The translations under genes were made by a program, and so were the position numbers. Of a stretch of 64,000 nucleotides of DNA, positions 42,635 to 61,756 are shown piece after piece (the stretch's first letter is position 1; every line of letters starts with the position of its first letter). The notes beneath the pieces are model-generated. The model searched no databases. It was not told the origin of the DNA and was given only the letters and a program-made list of their open reading frames with translations. The DNA lies in NCBI GenBank assembly GCA_002951995.1, contig CP019797.1, forward strand, positions 2,092,501 to 2,156,500, given 5' to 3'. Source of the DNA: Stenotrophomonas acidaminiphila (GTDB lineage Bacteria; Pseudomonadota; Gammaproteobacteria; Xanthomonadales; Xanthomonadaceae).

Positions 42635-44035
42635 ATGACCCGAGGCAAGCGCATCTACGTGCTGGATACCAACGTGCTGATGCACGATCCGACCGCGCTG
42701 TTCAAATTCGAGGAGCACGACGTCTACCTGCCGATGCAGGTGATCGAGGAACTGGACAACGGCAAGAAGGGCACCTCCGAGGCCAGCCGCAACGCGCGCC
42801 AGGTCAGCCGCTTCCTCAACGAGCTGATCGAGGCCTCCGGCATCGGCGGCATCGCCAGGGGCGTGCCGCTGGTGCTGCCGCAGGGACTGCAGCTGCGCGG
42901 CGCGCGCAGCGCCGGCCACCTGTACTTCCAGACCAGCCATTTCGAGGCCGGCAAGAGCTTCGGCGCGGTGATCCCGGACAACGCGATCCTCGGCGCGATC
43001 CTGGCGCTGAAGGAACAGACCCCGGACGTGCCGGTGGTGTTCGTGTCCAAGGACATCAACCTGCGGATCAAGGCGGCCATCGCCGGGATCGACTCGGAGG
43101 ATTACGAGAACGACCGCGCGCTGGACGACTTCAGCCTGCTGTACACCGGCGCCACCGCGCTGCCCGAGGATTTCTGGAAGAAGCACGCAAGCGACCTGCG
43201 CAGCTGGAGCGACAAGGGCCGCACCAGCTACGAGATCCGCGCCACCGACGACGAACAGTGGTTCCCCAACCAGTACGTCTACCTGCCGGGCGATGACGAG
43301 GTCGAACTCAAGGTCGCCCGGGTCGAGGCCGATGGCCGCATCACCCTGACCCTGGTCGATGACTTCCGCCACGGCGCGCATTCGGTGTGGGGGATCACCG
43401 CGCGCAACCGCGAGCAGAATTTCGCGCTCAACGCGCTGATGGACCCGGAGATCGACTTCGTCACCCTGCTCGGCACCGCCGGCACCGGCAAGACCCTGCT
43501 GGCGCTGGCCGCGGGCCTGGCGCAGACCATGGACACCCAGCGCTACCGCGAGATCATCATGACCCGCGCCACGGTCAGCGTCGGCGAGGACATCGGCTTC
43601 CTGCCCGGCACCGAGGAAGAGAAGATGACGCCGTGGATGGGCGCGCTCACCGACAACCTGGAAGTGCTCACCCACAACCAGGAAGGCGGCGCCTGGGGCC
43701 GCGCGGCCACCAACGACCTGCTGGCCTCGCGCATCAAGATCCGTTCGCTGAACTTCATGCGCGGGCGCACCTTCCTGTCGCGCTACCTGATCCTGGACGA
43801 GGCCCAGAACCTCACCCCGAAGCAGATGAAGACGCTGATCACCCGCGCCGGCCCCGGCACCAAGATCGTCTGCCTGGGCAACGTCGAGCAGATCGATACG
43901 CCCTATCTGACCGAGACCACCTCGGGCCTGACCTACGCCGTGGACCGCTTCAAGAACTGGCCGCACAGCGCGCACATCACCCTGCGCCGCGGCGAGCGCT
44001 CGCGGCTGGCCGATTACGCATCCGAAGTACTGTAA
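42635..44035 (+). CDS. PIN-PhoH fusion ATPase (PhoH2-type)
   Basis: A 466-residue protein. The N-terminal PIN domain starts RIYVLDTNVLMHDPTALF with further acidic residues (EELDNGKKG, FVSKDINLRIKA), indicating an RNase. The C-terminal PhoH ATPase has Walker A GTAGTGKTLLAL at about 279-290 and Walker B YLILDEAQNL. PhoH2 proteins are described as RNA-unwinding RNases in mycobacteria. No antitoxin-like gene precedes it. Confidence 0.9.
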   Translation: MTRGKRIYVLDTNVLMHDPTALFKFEEHDVYLPMQVIEELDNGKKGTSEASRNARQVSRFLNELIEASGIGGIARGVPLVLPQGLQLRGARSAGHLYFQTSHFEAGKSFGAVIPDNAILGAILALKEQTPDVPVVFVSKDINLRIKAAIAGIDSEDYENDRALDDFSLLYTGATALPEDFWKKHASDLRSWSDKGRTSYEIRATDDEQWFPNQYVYLPGDDEVELKVARVEADGRITLTLVDDFRHGAHSVWGITARNREQNFALNALMDPEIDFVTLLGTAGTGKTLLALAAGLAQTMDTQRYREIIMTRATVSVGEDIGFLPGTEEEKMTPWMGALTDNLEVLTHNQEGGAWGRAATNDLLASRIKIRSLNFMRGRTFLSRYLILDEAQNLTPKQMKTLITRAGPGTKIVCLGNVEQIDTPYLTETTSGLTYAVDRFKNWPHSAHITLRRGERSRLADYASEVL

Positions 44036-44071
44036 CGTCGCCGACGCGATGCCCCGCCCTCCCGACCGCCC

Positions 44072-44314
44072 ATGCCCATGACCCATCCCGAACTGGAATG
44101 CTGCAAATGCCACGCTCCGATGCACCCCGGCTATCTGCTGGAGGAGGGCCATGCCAACGAACGCTCGATCACGGCCTGGGTGGAAGGCCAGCCGCAGAAG
44201 TCGTTCTGGATGGGCCTGAAGACGCCGCGCCAGAAACTGGCCACGCGCACCTACCGCTGCACCGGTTGTGGTTACCTTGAGAGCTACGCGCCCGCCCCTG
44301 CCACCACTGCCTGA
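44072..44314 (+). CDS. Small zinc-ribbon-like protein
   Basis: An 80-residue protein with two cysteine knuckles, ECCKCHAPMHPG (C10/C11/C13) and YRCTGCGYLESY (C63/C66), joined by a short basic linker (FWMGLKTPRQKLATRTY). This suggests a single zinc ribbon. I do not recognise a function. The starts at residue 1 or 3 are both possible. It is followed at 29 bases by the lipoprotein gene. Confidence 0.72.
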   Translation: MPMTHPELECCKCHAPMHPGYLLEEGHANERSITAWVEGQPQKSFWMGLKTPRQKLATRTYRCTGCGYLESYAPAPATTA

Positions 44315-44342
44315 AGTCCGCCACGCACTGCCCGGAGTCGCC

Positions 44343-44836
44343 GTGAAAGCCGCCCGTTCCCTGCTCCTGTTCGTCCCCGGCCTGCTCGCGCTGGCCGCCT
44401 GCACGCCGGCCAACGTGAAGCCCGGCGCCACCGTGCCGACAGCGATCAAGGCCGGGCAGTCGTGGGTGGTCACGCGCCCGCTCGTCGCCGCGCAGGTGCT
44501 CGACACCTGCTCGCGCGACAGTCCCGCCAGGCAGCCCGATGGCGTCAGCGGTTACTGGGCGCCCAGCCGCGCGCAGATCGACGCGCTGGAAAGCCGCCTG
44601 CAGCAGCTGCAGCCCACCATCGCCGAGCCGGCACGCTCCAGCCGCCAGTACGTGGGCTTCATCGCGCGGGGCCGGCAGCTCATCTACATCAACGCCTTCA
44701 CCCTGCCCGACCACGACAAGACCAACCCGGCCCGCGAGGCGGTACGGGTCTGCGACGGCGGCGCGGCCTTCTGGGGGCGGTGTACGACCCCCAGACCGGC
44801 AACTTCTCCGAGATCGCCCGCAACGGCGGTTTCTGA
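44343..44836 (+). CDS. Small lipoprotein, frameshifted
   Basis: A 164-residue predicted lipoprotein once one base is added at the G run 44773-44777. Lipobox ALAAC at about residue 20, start GTG at 44343. The body has YVGFIARGRQLIYINAFTLP and then, after the break, AVYDPQTGNFSEIARNGGF. I do not recognise the family. The restored frame has a clean stop at 44836, 25 bases before the next gene. Probably a sequencing error. Confidence 0.7.
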
Positions 44837-44861
44837 GCGGGCCGGCGGTACCGTCAGCGCC

Positions 44862-45536
44862 ATGGGCATACAGCTCCCCCGCTGGGTATGGATCGGCGCG
44901 ATCGCGCTGTCCTGCGTGGCCGGCATGGTCAACGTGGTCGGCTTCCTCGGCTTCGAGCACCAGGCGGTCAGCCACCTCACCGGTACCACCAGCCAGCTCG
45001 GCATGGCCCTGGCGCAGCGCGACTGGCGCAGCGTGTCGCACCTGTGGGGCATGCTCATCGCCTTCTCGCTGGGCGCCATGCTCAGCGGGCTGATCGTGCA
45101 GGACGGCACCTTGCGGCTGGGCCGGCGCTACGGCGTGGTGCTGACCATCGAATCGCTGTTGCTGCTGGTGGCGATCCCGCTGTTCAAGCAACAGCAGATA
45201 TGGGGCGCGCTGGCCGCGGCCATGGCCTGCGGCCTGCAGAACGCCATGGTCACCACTTTCAGCGGCGCGGTGGTGCGCACCACCCACCTCAGCGGCATGT
45301 TCACCGACCTGGGCATCGGCCTGGGCCATCTGCTGCGCGGGCTGCCGCTGCAGATGCGGCGGCTGACGCTGAGCGGGCTGATCATCAGCGGCTTCCTCGC
45401 CGGCGGCATCATCGGCGCCTGGCTGTTCCAGCGTTACGGGTACGACGCGCTGCTCGCACCGGCGCTGCTGACCGGCTGCACCGGCGCCACCTACATCATC
45501 TACCGGCTGTCGCAGCACCTGTACCCCGCGCCCTGA
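44862..45536 (+). CDS. DUF1275 (YoaK-type) membrane protein
   Basis: A 224-residue, six-helix inner-membrane protein. Membrane segments begin near [17 protein letters not shown] and [41 protein letters not shown] is characteristic of the family. Function not established. Confidence 0.85.
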   Translation: MGIQLPRWVWIGAIALSCVAGMVNVVGFLGFEHQAVSHLTGTTSQLGMALAQRDWRSVSHLWGMLIAFSLGAMLSGLIVQDGTLRLGRRYGVVLTIESLLLLVAIPLFKQQQIWGALAAAMACGLQNAMVTTFSGAVVRTTHLSGMFTDLGIGLGHLLRGLPLQMRRLTLSGLIISGFLAGGIIGAWLFQRYGYDALLAPALLTGCTGATYIIYRLSQHLYPAP

Positions 45537-45571
45537 CGGCAGCAGCAGGCCAAACGCGGCACAATCGCGCC

Positions 45572-46380
45572 ATGACGCCTTCCACTCCCGTTTCCGTCCT
45601 CACCATCGCCGGCTCCGATTCGGGCGGCGGCGCCGGCATCCAGGCCGACCTCAAGGCCTTCGCCGCGCACCGCGTGCATGGCCTGTCCGCGATCGCCGCG
45701 CTGACCGCACAGAACACCCGCGGCGTCGTCGCCGTGCACGTGCCGCCGCTGGAATTCCTGCAGGCCCAGCTCGACGCCTGCTTCGATGATTTCGACATCC
45801 ACGCGGTCAAGCTCGGCATGCTCGCCAACGCCGATGTCATCCACCTGGTCGCCGACGTGCTGGAAACGCGCCGGCCGCCGCAGGTGGTGCTGGACCCGGT
45901 GATGGTCGCCACCAGCGGCGCGCGCCTGCTGGAAGCCAGCGCGCTGCGCGCGCTGCGCGAGCGCCTGCTGCCGCTGGCCACGCTGCTCACGCCGAATGCG
46001 CCCGAGGCCGAGCTGCTGCTCGGGCGCCGCATCGGCAACGCCGGCGAGGCCGAGGACGCCGCCGCCGCGCTGCTCGGGCTCGGCGCCGGGGCGGTGCTGC
46101 TCAAGGGCGGGCACCTGGATGAAGGCCCGCGGGTGATCGACCGCTACTTCGATGGCGTCACCGGCGAGGAATTCAGCCACGCCCGGCTGCCGGTAAATGC
46201 GCACGGCACCGGCTGCACCCTCGCGGCGGCCATCGCCGCGCAGCTGTGCCGCGGGCTGTCGCTGCCCAATGCCTGCGGGGCCGCCATCGACTACGTGGCC
46301 CGCGGGCTGCGCAACGGCTACCCCCCGGGCGCGGCGAGGTCATGGTGCTGGATCACTTCGGCGCCGCCGGGCCGGCATGA
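45572..46380 (+). CDS. thiD: Hydroxymethylpyrimidine/phosphomethylpyrimidine kinase, frameshifted
   Basis: Thiamine-pathway kinase, 269 residues after adding a base to the C run 46321-46326. [31 protein letters not shown] and the anion-hole segment [15 protein letters not shown] are visible. After the break the restored tail reads [16 protein letters not shown]. Its stop overlaps the start of the next gene (ATGA) in the restored frame, which supports the correction. No TPP riboswitch-like motif was recognised upstream. Confidence 0.93.
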
Positions 46381-47219
46381 GCGCGCATACCATCATCGAC
46401 GTCGCCGCGGCCGACGGACACCGCTTCCAGCTGCTCGCCCAGGTACCCCCGCAGCCGCGGGCGGCGGTGCTGTGGCTGCCCGCCCTGGGCGTGGCCGCCC
46501 GCCACTATCTGGCGCTGGCCGAGGCCCTGGGCGCACGCGGCGTCGCCGTATTCGTGCACGAATGGCGCGGCAACGGCAGCAGCAGCCTGCGCGCCGGCAG
46601 GCGCGACGACTGGGGCTATCGCGAGCTGCTGCTGCACGACCTCCCCGCCGCCGAGGCAGCGGTCCGCTCGGCGCTGCCCGGGCTCGCGCTGCGGCTGGGC
46701 GGACACAGCCTCGGCGGACAACTGGCGTGCTGCCATGCCGGCCTGCACCCGGAGGCGTTCACCGCGCTCTGGCTGGTCGCCAGTGGCACCCCGTGGTGGC
46801 CGGGTTTCCCGGCGCCGCGGCGCTGGCTGCTGCCGCCGGCCTACCGTTTCCTGCCCTGGCTGGCGCACCGGCGCGGGGCGCTGCCCGGGCGCCGCCTCGG
46901 CTTCGGCGGCAACGAGGCACGCGGCCTGATCCAGGACTGGGCCCGGGTGGGCCTCAGCGGCCGTTACGCCGCGGCGGGGCTGGCGGTCGACCTGGAGGCG
47001 GCGATGCGCGCGCTCGCGCTGCCGGTGAACGCGCTGCTGTTCGAGGCCGATTGGCTGGCCCCGGCCGGATCCATGCGCCACCTGCTGTCCAAGCTGCCGG
47101 CCGCGCCGGCGACGCTGCGGACCCTGTCCGACAGCGAGCTGGGCACCCGCGCGGACCATTTCAGCTGGATGAAATCACCGGCCATCGTCGCCGATGCGCT
47201 GGCATCGGCAGCGTTATAG
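46377..47219 (+). CDS. Alpha/beta hydrolase
   Basis: A 280-residue hydrolase. The nucleophile elbow is LGGHSLGGQLACCH (serine in GHSLG) and the HEWRGNGSSS stretch is typical of serine hydrolase fold proteins (YheT-like or lysophospholipase-like). The catalytic histidine is probably H in TRADHFSWMKS. It is coupled to thiD by a four-base overlap. Substrate unknown. Confidence 0.82.
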   Translation: MSAHTIIDVAAADGHRFQLLAQVPPQPRAAVLWLPALGVAARHYLALAEALGARGVAVFVHEWRGNGSSSLRAGRRDDWGYRELLLHDLPAAEAAVRSALPGLALRLGGHSLGGQLACCHAGLHPEAFTALWLVASGTPWWPGFPAPRRWLLPPAYRFLPWLAHRRGALPGRRLGFGGNEARGLIQDWARVGLSGRYAAAGLAVDLEAAMRALALPVNALLFEADWLAPAGSMRHLLSKLPAAPATLRTLSDSELGTRADHFSWMKSPAIVADALASAAL

Positions 47220-47237
47220 GAAAATTTCACAAAAGCG

Positions 47238-47266
47238 TTGACGCCTGCGCGTCATATCCGCATAAT
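47238..47266 (+). promoter_or_regulatory. tRNA-Arg promoter
   Basis: TTGACG (47238-47243), a 17-base spacer, then CATAAT (47261-47266), 15 bases before the first tRNA-Arg. Confidence 0.7.
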
Positions 47267-47281
47267 TCCGCTCCTGACGAC

Positions 47282-47358
47282 GCGCCCGTAGCTCAGTTGG
47301 ATAGAGTACCTGGCTACGAACCAGGCGGTCGGGAGTTCGAATCTCTCCGGGCGCGCCA
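47282..47358 (+). tRNA. tRNA-Arg (anticodon ACG), copy 1
   Basis: 77 nt with CCA. The acceptor GCGCCCG pairs with CGGGCGC, followed by G-CCA. The anticodon loop reads CTACGAA. Needs A34-to-I conversion by TadA, encoded at 14710. Confidence 0.96.
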
Positions 47359-47410
47359 GTTTGGAACATTGCACATGCAGTGCTCCCCGTCAGAACAATA
47401 AAGGTAAAAC

Positions 47411-47487
47411 GCGCCCGTAGCTCAGTTGGATAGAGTACCTGGCTACGAACCAGGCGGTCGGGAGTTCGAATCTCTCCGGGCGCGCCA
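47411..47487 (+). tRNA. tRNA-Arg (anticodon ACG), copy 2
   Basis: Identical to copy 1 over 77 nt and 129 bases downstream, probably on the same transcript. Confidence 0.96.
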
Positions 47488-47495
47488 TTACACCG

Positions 47496-47525
47496 AACAG
47501 CAGGCCTTGCCTGCTGTTTTTTTTT
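47496..47525 (+). terminator. Rho-independent terminator after tRNA-Arg pair
   Basis: AACAGCAGGC-CTT-GCCTGCTGTT followed by a run of T through 47525, eight bases past the second tRNA. Confidence 0.92.
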
Positions 47526-47689
47526 GCGTTCCGGAAAAGCCGCGAGCGCGACAGGCCCGCCGCCACACCACCCTTGAACACACCGCGCGCGATGCCTCAA
47601 GACAGGTCCAGCGCAGCGGCCACGGCCACCGTACCGGCAGGCCTGCCTGGCGAACGCCGCGCGACAACCCGCTTGGACGGACGGGCGGC

Positions 47690-47714
47690 AAAAAAACGCC
47701 GGCTTGCGCCGGCG
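47690..47714 (-). terminator. Rho-independent terminator of gyrA
   Basis: On the minus strand CGCCGGC-GCAA-GCCGGCG is followed by seven T residues (47696-47690), 28 bases past the gyrA stop. Confidence 0.92.
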
Positions 47715-47741
47715 CTTTCATTCAACGCGGACGGTGGCTTT

Positions 47742-50438
<2,697 letters not shown>

Positions 50439-50672
50439 TCGGATTCCGTATTCTGGTAGCGGTCCGGAGCAGCGCCGACGGCCCTTGTGGGCGGTCCCGG
50501 CACAAGCCCGATTCAAGTGGCCGAGTTTACCACACGGCGCCGTCTGCCGCCTCGGGCGGCAGCACTTTTAACGGAATAAATCAGGGACTTAGCTGCTGCG
50601 CGGCAGCGTCAGCAGCGGTTTTACCGCACCGCCGCCGGCAGCCCGCCGCCGGCGCCCGCGCCAGCCCCGGGG

Positions 50673-51737
50673 TCAGCCGCCGAACGCCGCGCGCATGGCC
50701 GCGCTGTCGGGGTCCAGGATCACGCCCTTCTCGGTCACGATGGCGTCGATCAGGCTGCCCGGGGTCACGTCGAACACCGGGTTCCAGGCCTGGATGCCCT
50801 CGGCCACGGTGCGCACGCCGCCGACCCCGAACAGTTCGCCCGGGTCGCGCTGCTCGATCTCGATCGCATCGCCATGGGCGGTCCCCATGTCCACGGTCGA
50901 GGACGGCGCCACCACCATGAACTTGACCCCGTGGTGGCGCGCGGCGATGGCCAGCTGGTAGGTGCCGATCTTGTTGGCGGTGTCGCCGTTGGCGCAGATG
51001 CGGTCGGCGCCGACCACCACCCACTGCACCGCGCCGGTCTTCATCAGGTGCGACGCCGCCGAGTCGGCGACCAGGGTGGCATCGATGCCGTCCTGCTGCA
51101 GCTCCCACACCGTCAGGCGCGCGCCCTGCAGCCACGGCCGGGTCTCGCCGGCGAACACCCGGGCGATGCGCCCCTGGGCCACGCCCGCGCGGATCACGCC
51201 CAACGCGGTGCCGAAGCCGGCGGTGGCCAGCGAGCCGGTGTTGCAGTGGGTCAGCACGCCGCTGCCGGGCGCGATCAGCGCCGCCCCGCGCTCGCCCATG
51301 TGCCGGTTGGCGGCCAGGTCCTCGTCGGCGATCGCCTGCGCCTCCAGCGCCAGCACCTGCCGCCAGTCGCGGCCGGCCGCGGCCAGTGCGCGGCGCATGC
51401 GCGCCAGCGCCCACGCCAGGTTGACCGCGGTCGGGCGCGCGGCATTGAGCCGCGCCATCGCCGGTTCCAGCGCCTGCAGCGCGGCGGCGCCATCGCCGGC
51501 ATCGACCTCGCGCGCGGCCAGCACCACGCCCCAGGCCGCGGCGATGCCGATCGCCGGCGCGCCACGCACAGTGAGCGCATGGATGGCGGCGGCGACCGCA
51601 TCACTGTCGCCGCACAGCACGTGCTCGACGACGAACGGCAGTCTGCGCTGGTCCAGCAGCTCCAGGGCGTCGCCGGTCCAGCGGATCGGGCGGATGTGGT
51701 CGTAACGGGCGTAGTCGATGGCGTGGTTGTCGTTCAT
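50673..51737 (-). CDS. mtnA: S-methyl-5-thioribose-1-phosphate isomerase
   Basis: A 354-residue enzyme of the methionine salvage pathway. [41 protein letters not shown] and [20 protein letters not shown] are family hallmarks. It is upstream of gyrA on the same strand with a 234-base gap. Confidence 0.95.
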   Translation of the reverse strand: MNDNHAIDYARYDHIRPIRWTGDALELLDQRRLPFVVEHVLCGDSDAVAAAIHALTVRGAPAIGIAAAWGVVLAAREVDAGDGAAALQALEPAMARLNAARPTAVNLAWALARMRRALAAAGRDWRQVLALEAQAIADEDLAANRHMGERGAALIAPGSGVLTHCNTGSLATAGFGTALGVIRAGVAQGRIARVFAGETRPWLQGARLTVWELQQDGIDATLVADSAASHLMKTGAVQWVVVGADRICANGDTANKIGTYQLAIAARHHGVKFMVVAPSSTVDMGTAHGDAIEIEQRDPGELFGVGGVRTVAEGIQAWNPVFDVTPGSLIDAIVTEKGVILDPDSAAMRAAFGG

Positions 51738-51759
51738 CGCGCCATTGTACGGGCCGCCG

Positions 51760-52455
51760 TCAATCGGCGGAAAACTCGGCGCGACAGCCCTTGTCCACCC
51801 AGATGCCGGCGCGGTCCCAGCCCCAGCTGCGTCCTTCCTCGCAGGCCGCGTTGGACAACTGCCTGACCAGCGTGACCTTGCGCTCCACGCTCACTCCGCA
51901 CTCGCGGCGCATCTCGCTCTTCGACTCGCAGATGACCTGGCGCGGGACGTCGACGAATCCGGAGCCATCCTCCGCACCGACCTCGAACTGCCCCTCGCAG
52001 CCACGGCTCACCCAGATCTCGTTGCGCCCGTATCCCCAGGTACGCCCTTCCCTGCAGGGCAGCAGCGACTGCTGGCGGATCAGGCGTACCGGCGCGCCAC
52101 GCAGCAGCACCGGGCAGGTCACGGTGCGGCCCTTGGATTCACAGCGGACCATGCGCCGCACCAGGCGTTGCCCGGGCGCCGGTTGTTCGGGCGCGAACTC
52201 GGCGCGGCAGCCGCGGCTGACCCAGATCCCGCGCTCGTCCACGCCCCAGCTGGTCTCGCGGATGCAGCTCTGGGTGGACAGCTGGCGAACCAGCTGCACG
52301 CCACGCGAGACATCCATCGTGCAGCGCTGGCGCACGCCATCTTCCGATTCGCAGCGCACCACCTGCGCCGGCGCTGGCGCCGTGTCGTCGGGCCCCGCCA
52401 CGGCTGGCATCGGCAACAGCCACAGTGCTGGCAACAGGCCGCACACACCCTTCAT
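51760..52455 (-). CDS. Secreted DUF3011 protein with three repeats
   Basis: A 231-residue exported protein with a signal peptide ([15 protein letters not shown]). Three similar units follow, each built as CES...C...V.LVRQ.S...C....SWG.....IWV..GC...F, each with four cysteines that probably make two disulfides. Likely periplasmic or extracellular; function unknown. The ATG at 52455 follows GGAAGG. It ends 22 bases before mtnA begins. Confidence 0.82.
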   Translation of the reverse strand: MKGVCGLLPALWLLPMPAVAGPDDTAPAPAQVVRCESEDGVRQRCTMDVSRGVQLVRQLSTQSCIRETSWGVDERGIWVSRGCRAEFAPEQPAPGQRLVRRMVRCESKGRTVTCPVLLRGAPVRLIRQQSLLPCREGRTWGYGRNEIWVSRGCEGQFEVGAEDGSGFVDVPRQVICESKSEMRRECGVSVERKVTLVRQLSNAACEEGRSWGWDRAGIWVDKGCRAEFSAD

Positions 52456-52599
52456 CAGACCTTCCCGCGCTGCAATCGGATGGACTCCGCCGGCACACAC
52501 ACTGCGCCCGCAGGCGTGATCAGAGCATCATCGGCGGTGCGCAGGCAATACATGCGCGCAGCGGGCACGGTACCGGCAACCAGGCACGCGGGCGTGCAA

Positions 52600-52616
52600 T
52601 GCCCGCATGCCGGGCA
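52600..52616 (-). terminator. Hairpin after epmA
   Basis: TGCCCG-CATGC-CGGGCA, about 20 bases past the epmA stop, with no T run; a weak terminator candidate. Confidence 0.35.
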
Positions 52617-52636
52617 CTGCCGCGCCGCCCACGCCC

Positions 52637-53577
52637 TCAGGCGTGGGCGAAATCGAAGGCCAGCACGTCGGCGATGCGGCCGGTTCCGGCCAGCGCCATC
52701 AACAGCCGGTCCACGCCCACCGCCACGCCGGCGCAGTGCGGCAGGGCCGGCAACGCGGCCAGGAACCGCTCATCCAGCGGCGGCTGCCCGTCACCACGCG
52801 CGGCGCGTACCGCCAGGTCGCGCTGGAAGCGCTGGCGCTGCTCCACCGCATCGTTCAGCTCGTGGTAGCCGTTGGCCAGCTCCACCGCGCCCAGGTACAG
52901 CTCGAAGCGCTCGGCCAGCGGCGGCTGCCCGGGGCGGATGCGGGCCAGCGCGGCCTGCGTCGCCGGCCAATCGTGGACCACGGTGATGCGGTCGGCGGGA
53001 AAGCAAGGCTGGATGCGATGGGTCATCAGCAGGTCCAGCCAGTCGTCGCGGGTGAGACCCTCGGCAGTGAGGCCGACGCCGGCCAACGGCGCGCGCAGCT
53101 GCGCCTCGTCGGCGCTGAACGGGTCCACGCCGAGCGTGCCGACGAACAGTTCGCGGTAGCTCAGTACCTGCAGCGCCGCCTCGCGCCCGACCATCGCCAG
53201 CGCCTCGCGCACCAGCGCCACCGTCTCCTCGATCAGGCAATGGTGATCCCAGCCGACGCGATACCACTCGAGCATGGTGAATTCGGGGTTGTGGCGGCCG
53301 CCGGCCTCGCCGTTGCGGAACACCCGGCCGAGCTCATAGCAGTCGCCGACGCCGGCGGCGAGCAGCCGCTTGAGCGGGTACTCGGGCGAGGTGCGCAGCC
53401 AGCGCAGCGGCGAGCCGGCGTCGACGTGGCCGCTGAAGCGGGTCTGGAAACCGTCGATGTTCGGCTCGGTGTTGCCGGCCGCGGACAGGATCGGCGTTTC
53501 CACCTCCAGCACCCCGCGGCGCGCGAAGAAATCGCGGATCAGCGCGTTCAGGCGCGCGCGCCGGTGCAGCGCCTCGA

Positions 53578-53581
<4 letters not shown>
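52637..53581 (-). CDS. epmA: Elongation factor P beta-lysine ligase
   Basis: A 314-residue class II lysyl-tRNA-synthetase-like protein without the N-terminal anticodon-binding domain. Typical pieces are VEVETPILSAAGNTEPNI, LRTSPEYPLKRLLAAGVG, ELGRVFRNGEAGGRHNPEF and GVAVGVDRLLMALAG. EpmA attaches beta-lysine to EF-P in enterobacteria. The best start is GTG at 53581, overlapping the GNAT stop (GTGA). No efp or epmB gene is in the window. Confidence 0.92.
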
Positions 53582-56540
<2,959 letters not shown>

Positions 56541-56638
56541 TTACCCGCGCACGGGTGCATGCAACGCGTGTGGCCGGCCGCGCAAACAACAAGGGGCGCC
56601 GCATGCGACGCCCCCTTGCCGTGGTCAGCGTGGCGCGC

Positions 56639-57372
56639 TCACCAGCGCGGCGGCTTGGTCAGCGGTGGCGCCTGGTGCTGGCGGTCGTAGGCGCGCAGTT
56701 CGTCGCGGATGTGGGCGATGCGCTGGCGCCCCAGCGCGTTGCGGCTGTCGTCCAGGACCACGCCGTCCAGCAGCTCGGCCATGCGCTGCACGGTGGGCAG
56801 CATCTTTTCCCAGGCGTCGAGCGCGGTCATCGGCGCCGGCAGGGTCAGGAAGAAGGCGATGGCCGGGGTTTCCATCTCGCGGATGTGGGCCATGTCGAAA
56901 CTGCCCGGCTTCATGATGCTGGCCATGCTGAAGATCGGCCCGCGCTCGGGTGGCCTTCGACCATGCGGTGGAACACGTTCATGTAACCGAACACCAGCCC
57001 GGTCTTTTCGGCGGCGACCACGATGTCCTCGCCGCGCAGCGACAACCCGGCGCGCGCGGCCACGTACAGCGAGACGATCTTGTCGAAATCCTGGGTCGCG
57101 CGCTTGCCCAGTTCGCTGCCCGGCGCGTCCACGTCCGGCAGCCCCAGCTCCTGCTGGGCGGCCTCCTGGTCCGCCTCGGGCACGGCGACCGCATCGGCGC
57201 CCTCCTCGCCTGCCGCCAGCACCGGCTCGCGCCGCGGCCGCTCGCCGCTTTCGGCCGGTTCGCGGCGCTTGCCCTGCGCCGGCTTCCGCGGCCGCCCGAA
57301 CAGGAGGATCGCCGCGATCAGCAGCAGCCCGGCGGCAAGGATGCCGATACGCAACAGTGCCGTGTCGGACAT
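56639..57372 (-). CDS. zipA: Cell division protein ZipA, frameshifted
   Basis: Inner-membrane anchor of the FtsZ ring, 244 residues after restoring one base at 56948-56950. The N-terminal membrane segment is LRIGILAAGLLLIAAILLFG, followed by a charged linker. The C-terminal FtsZ-binding domain begins near IVSLYVAARAGLSLRGEDIV and, after the break at MVEGHP, continues SMASIMKPGSFDM and MEKMLPT-like DAWEKMLPTVQRMAELLDG. zipA is an essential division gene, so the break is almost surely artefactual. It is downstream of smc by 46 bases. Confidence 0.93.
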
Positions 57373-57418
57373 TCGATAGGTTCTCCGGCTGGTTCGTTCA
57401 GGCAACTAGCATGGCACG

Positions 57419-60922
<3,504 letters not shown>

Positions 60923-61089
60923 GGGGCAGGCAAGGTTCCAGTGCCGGGCCGGGGGGCGGCACCGTGGGTTCTGCGGGGAATCGGGGCTTGGGAACAGCAG
61001 TCTGCGGGGAGTATAAGCCCCTCTTCCACCGTGGCGCGGGGCCCGGGCAGCCCGCGGCCGGGCCGCGGCCGGGCCGCGCGCGACCGGAC

Positions 61090-61121
61090 AAAAAAGAACG
61101 GGCGCCTTGCGGCGCCCGTTC
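61090..61121 (-). terminator. Rho-independent terminator of the rpsF-rpsR-rplI operon
   Basis: On the minus strand GAACGGGCGCC-GCAA-GGCGCCCGTTC followed by six T residues (61095-61090), about 25 bases after rplI. Confidence 0.92.
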
Positions 61122-61145
61122 CGGGTACAACGTGAACCGCAGGGA

Positions 61146-61595
61146 TCAGGCGTCGGCTTCGACGATGACCTTGACGGTGGCTTCCACGTCGGCGTGCAGC
61201 TTGATCAGCACGTCGTACTCGCCGACGGCACGGAAAGCGCCCTCGCCGAGGATGACTTCGCTCTTCTCCAGCGGCAGGCCGGCGGCGGTGAAGGCCTCGG
61301 CGATGTCGCGCGGGCCGACCGAGCCGTACAGCTTGCCTTCGGTCGAGGCATGCGCACCGATGGTGACGCTGGCGTCGGCGAACTTGGCGGCGCGGGCTTC
61401 GGCTTCGTCATGCGACGCCTTGGCCTTGGCTTCGTACTCGGCGCGCTTGGCTTCGAAGGCAGCAACATTGGCTTCGGTGGCCGGCACGGCCTTGCCGTGC
61501 GGCACCAGGAAGTTGCGGCCGTAGCCCGGCTTCACGTCGACCAGGTCGCCCAGGTTGCCCAGGTTGGTCACCTTCTGCAGCAGAATCAGCTTCAT
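61146..61595 (-). CDS. rplI: 50S ribosomal protein L9
   Basis: A 149-residue ribosomal protein. [32 protein letters not shown] is the standard N-terminus (only part quoted here as [11 protein letters not shown]). A linking helix and a C-domain with [12 protein letters not shown] follow. Third gene of the operon, 161 bases after rpsR; the gap holds strong RNA hairpins. Confidence 0.97.
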   Translation of the reverse strand: MKLILLQKVTNLGNLGDLVDVKPGYGRNFLVPHGKAVPATEANVAAFEAKRAEYEAKAKASHDEAEARAAKFADASVTIGAHASTEGKLYGSVGPRDIAEAFTAAGLPLEKSEVILGEGAFRAVGEYDVLIKLHADVEATVKVIVEADA

Positions 61596-61684
61596 TTTCT
61601 TGCTCCGTTATTCGTTAGCGATGCCCCGCAGGACACCGCAACGCTTGCTGTCCGAATGGACGGGTGGGGCCAGGAGTGAGTCAA

Positions 61685-61741
61685 GAGGAGTGAGAAGCGA
61701 GAGAAAACATCTCACTCCTCACTTCTACGGCGCATGCGCCG
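61685..61741 (-). promoter_or_regulatory. Two RNA hairpins between rpsR and rplI
   Basis: An eleven-base perfect stem GAGGAGTGAGA/TCTCACTCCTC (61685-61695 with 61710-61720) and a palindrome CGGCGCATGCGCCG (61728-61741). The surrounding bases carry several more AGTGAG/CTCACT copies that could pair in other ways. Lies inside the operon; a translational or processing control is inferred. Confidence 0.5.
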
Positions 61742-61756
61742 CACTCACTTCTGCAC

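Noticed and set aside
45537..45571. TPP riboswitch upstream of thiD
   Set aside because: The gap is only 35 bases and lacks the CTGAGA and ACCTGA boxes.
44888..47401. An 837-codon frame over DUF1275, thiD and the hydrolase
   Set aside because: It fuses out-of-frame parts of three known genes. Only the thiD portion is real.
47488..47741. Small gene between the tRNA-Arg pair and gyrA
   Set aside because: The stretch holds the two terminators; remaining frames are low-complexity.
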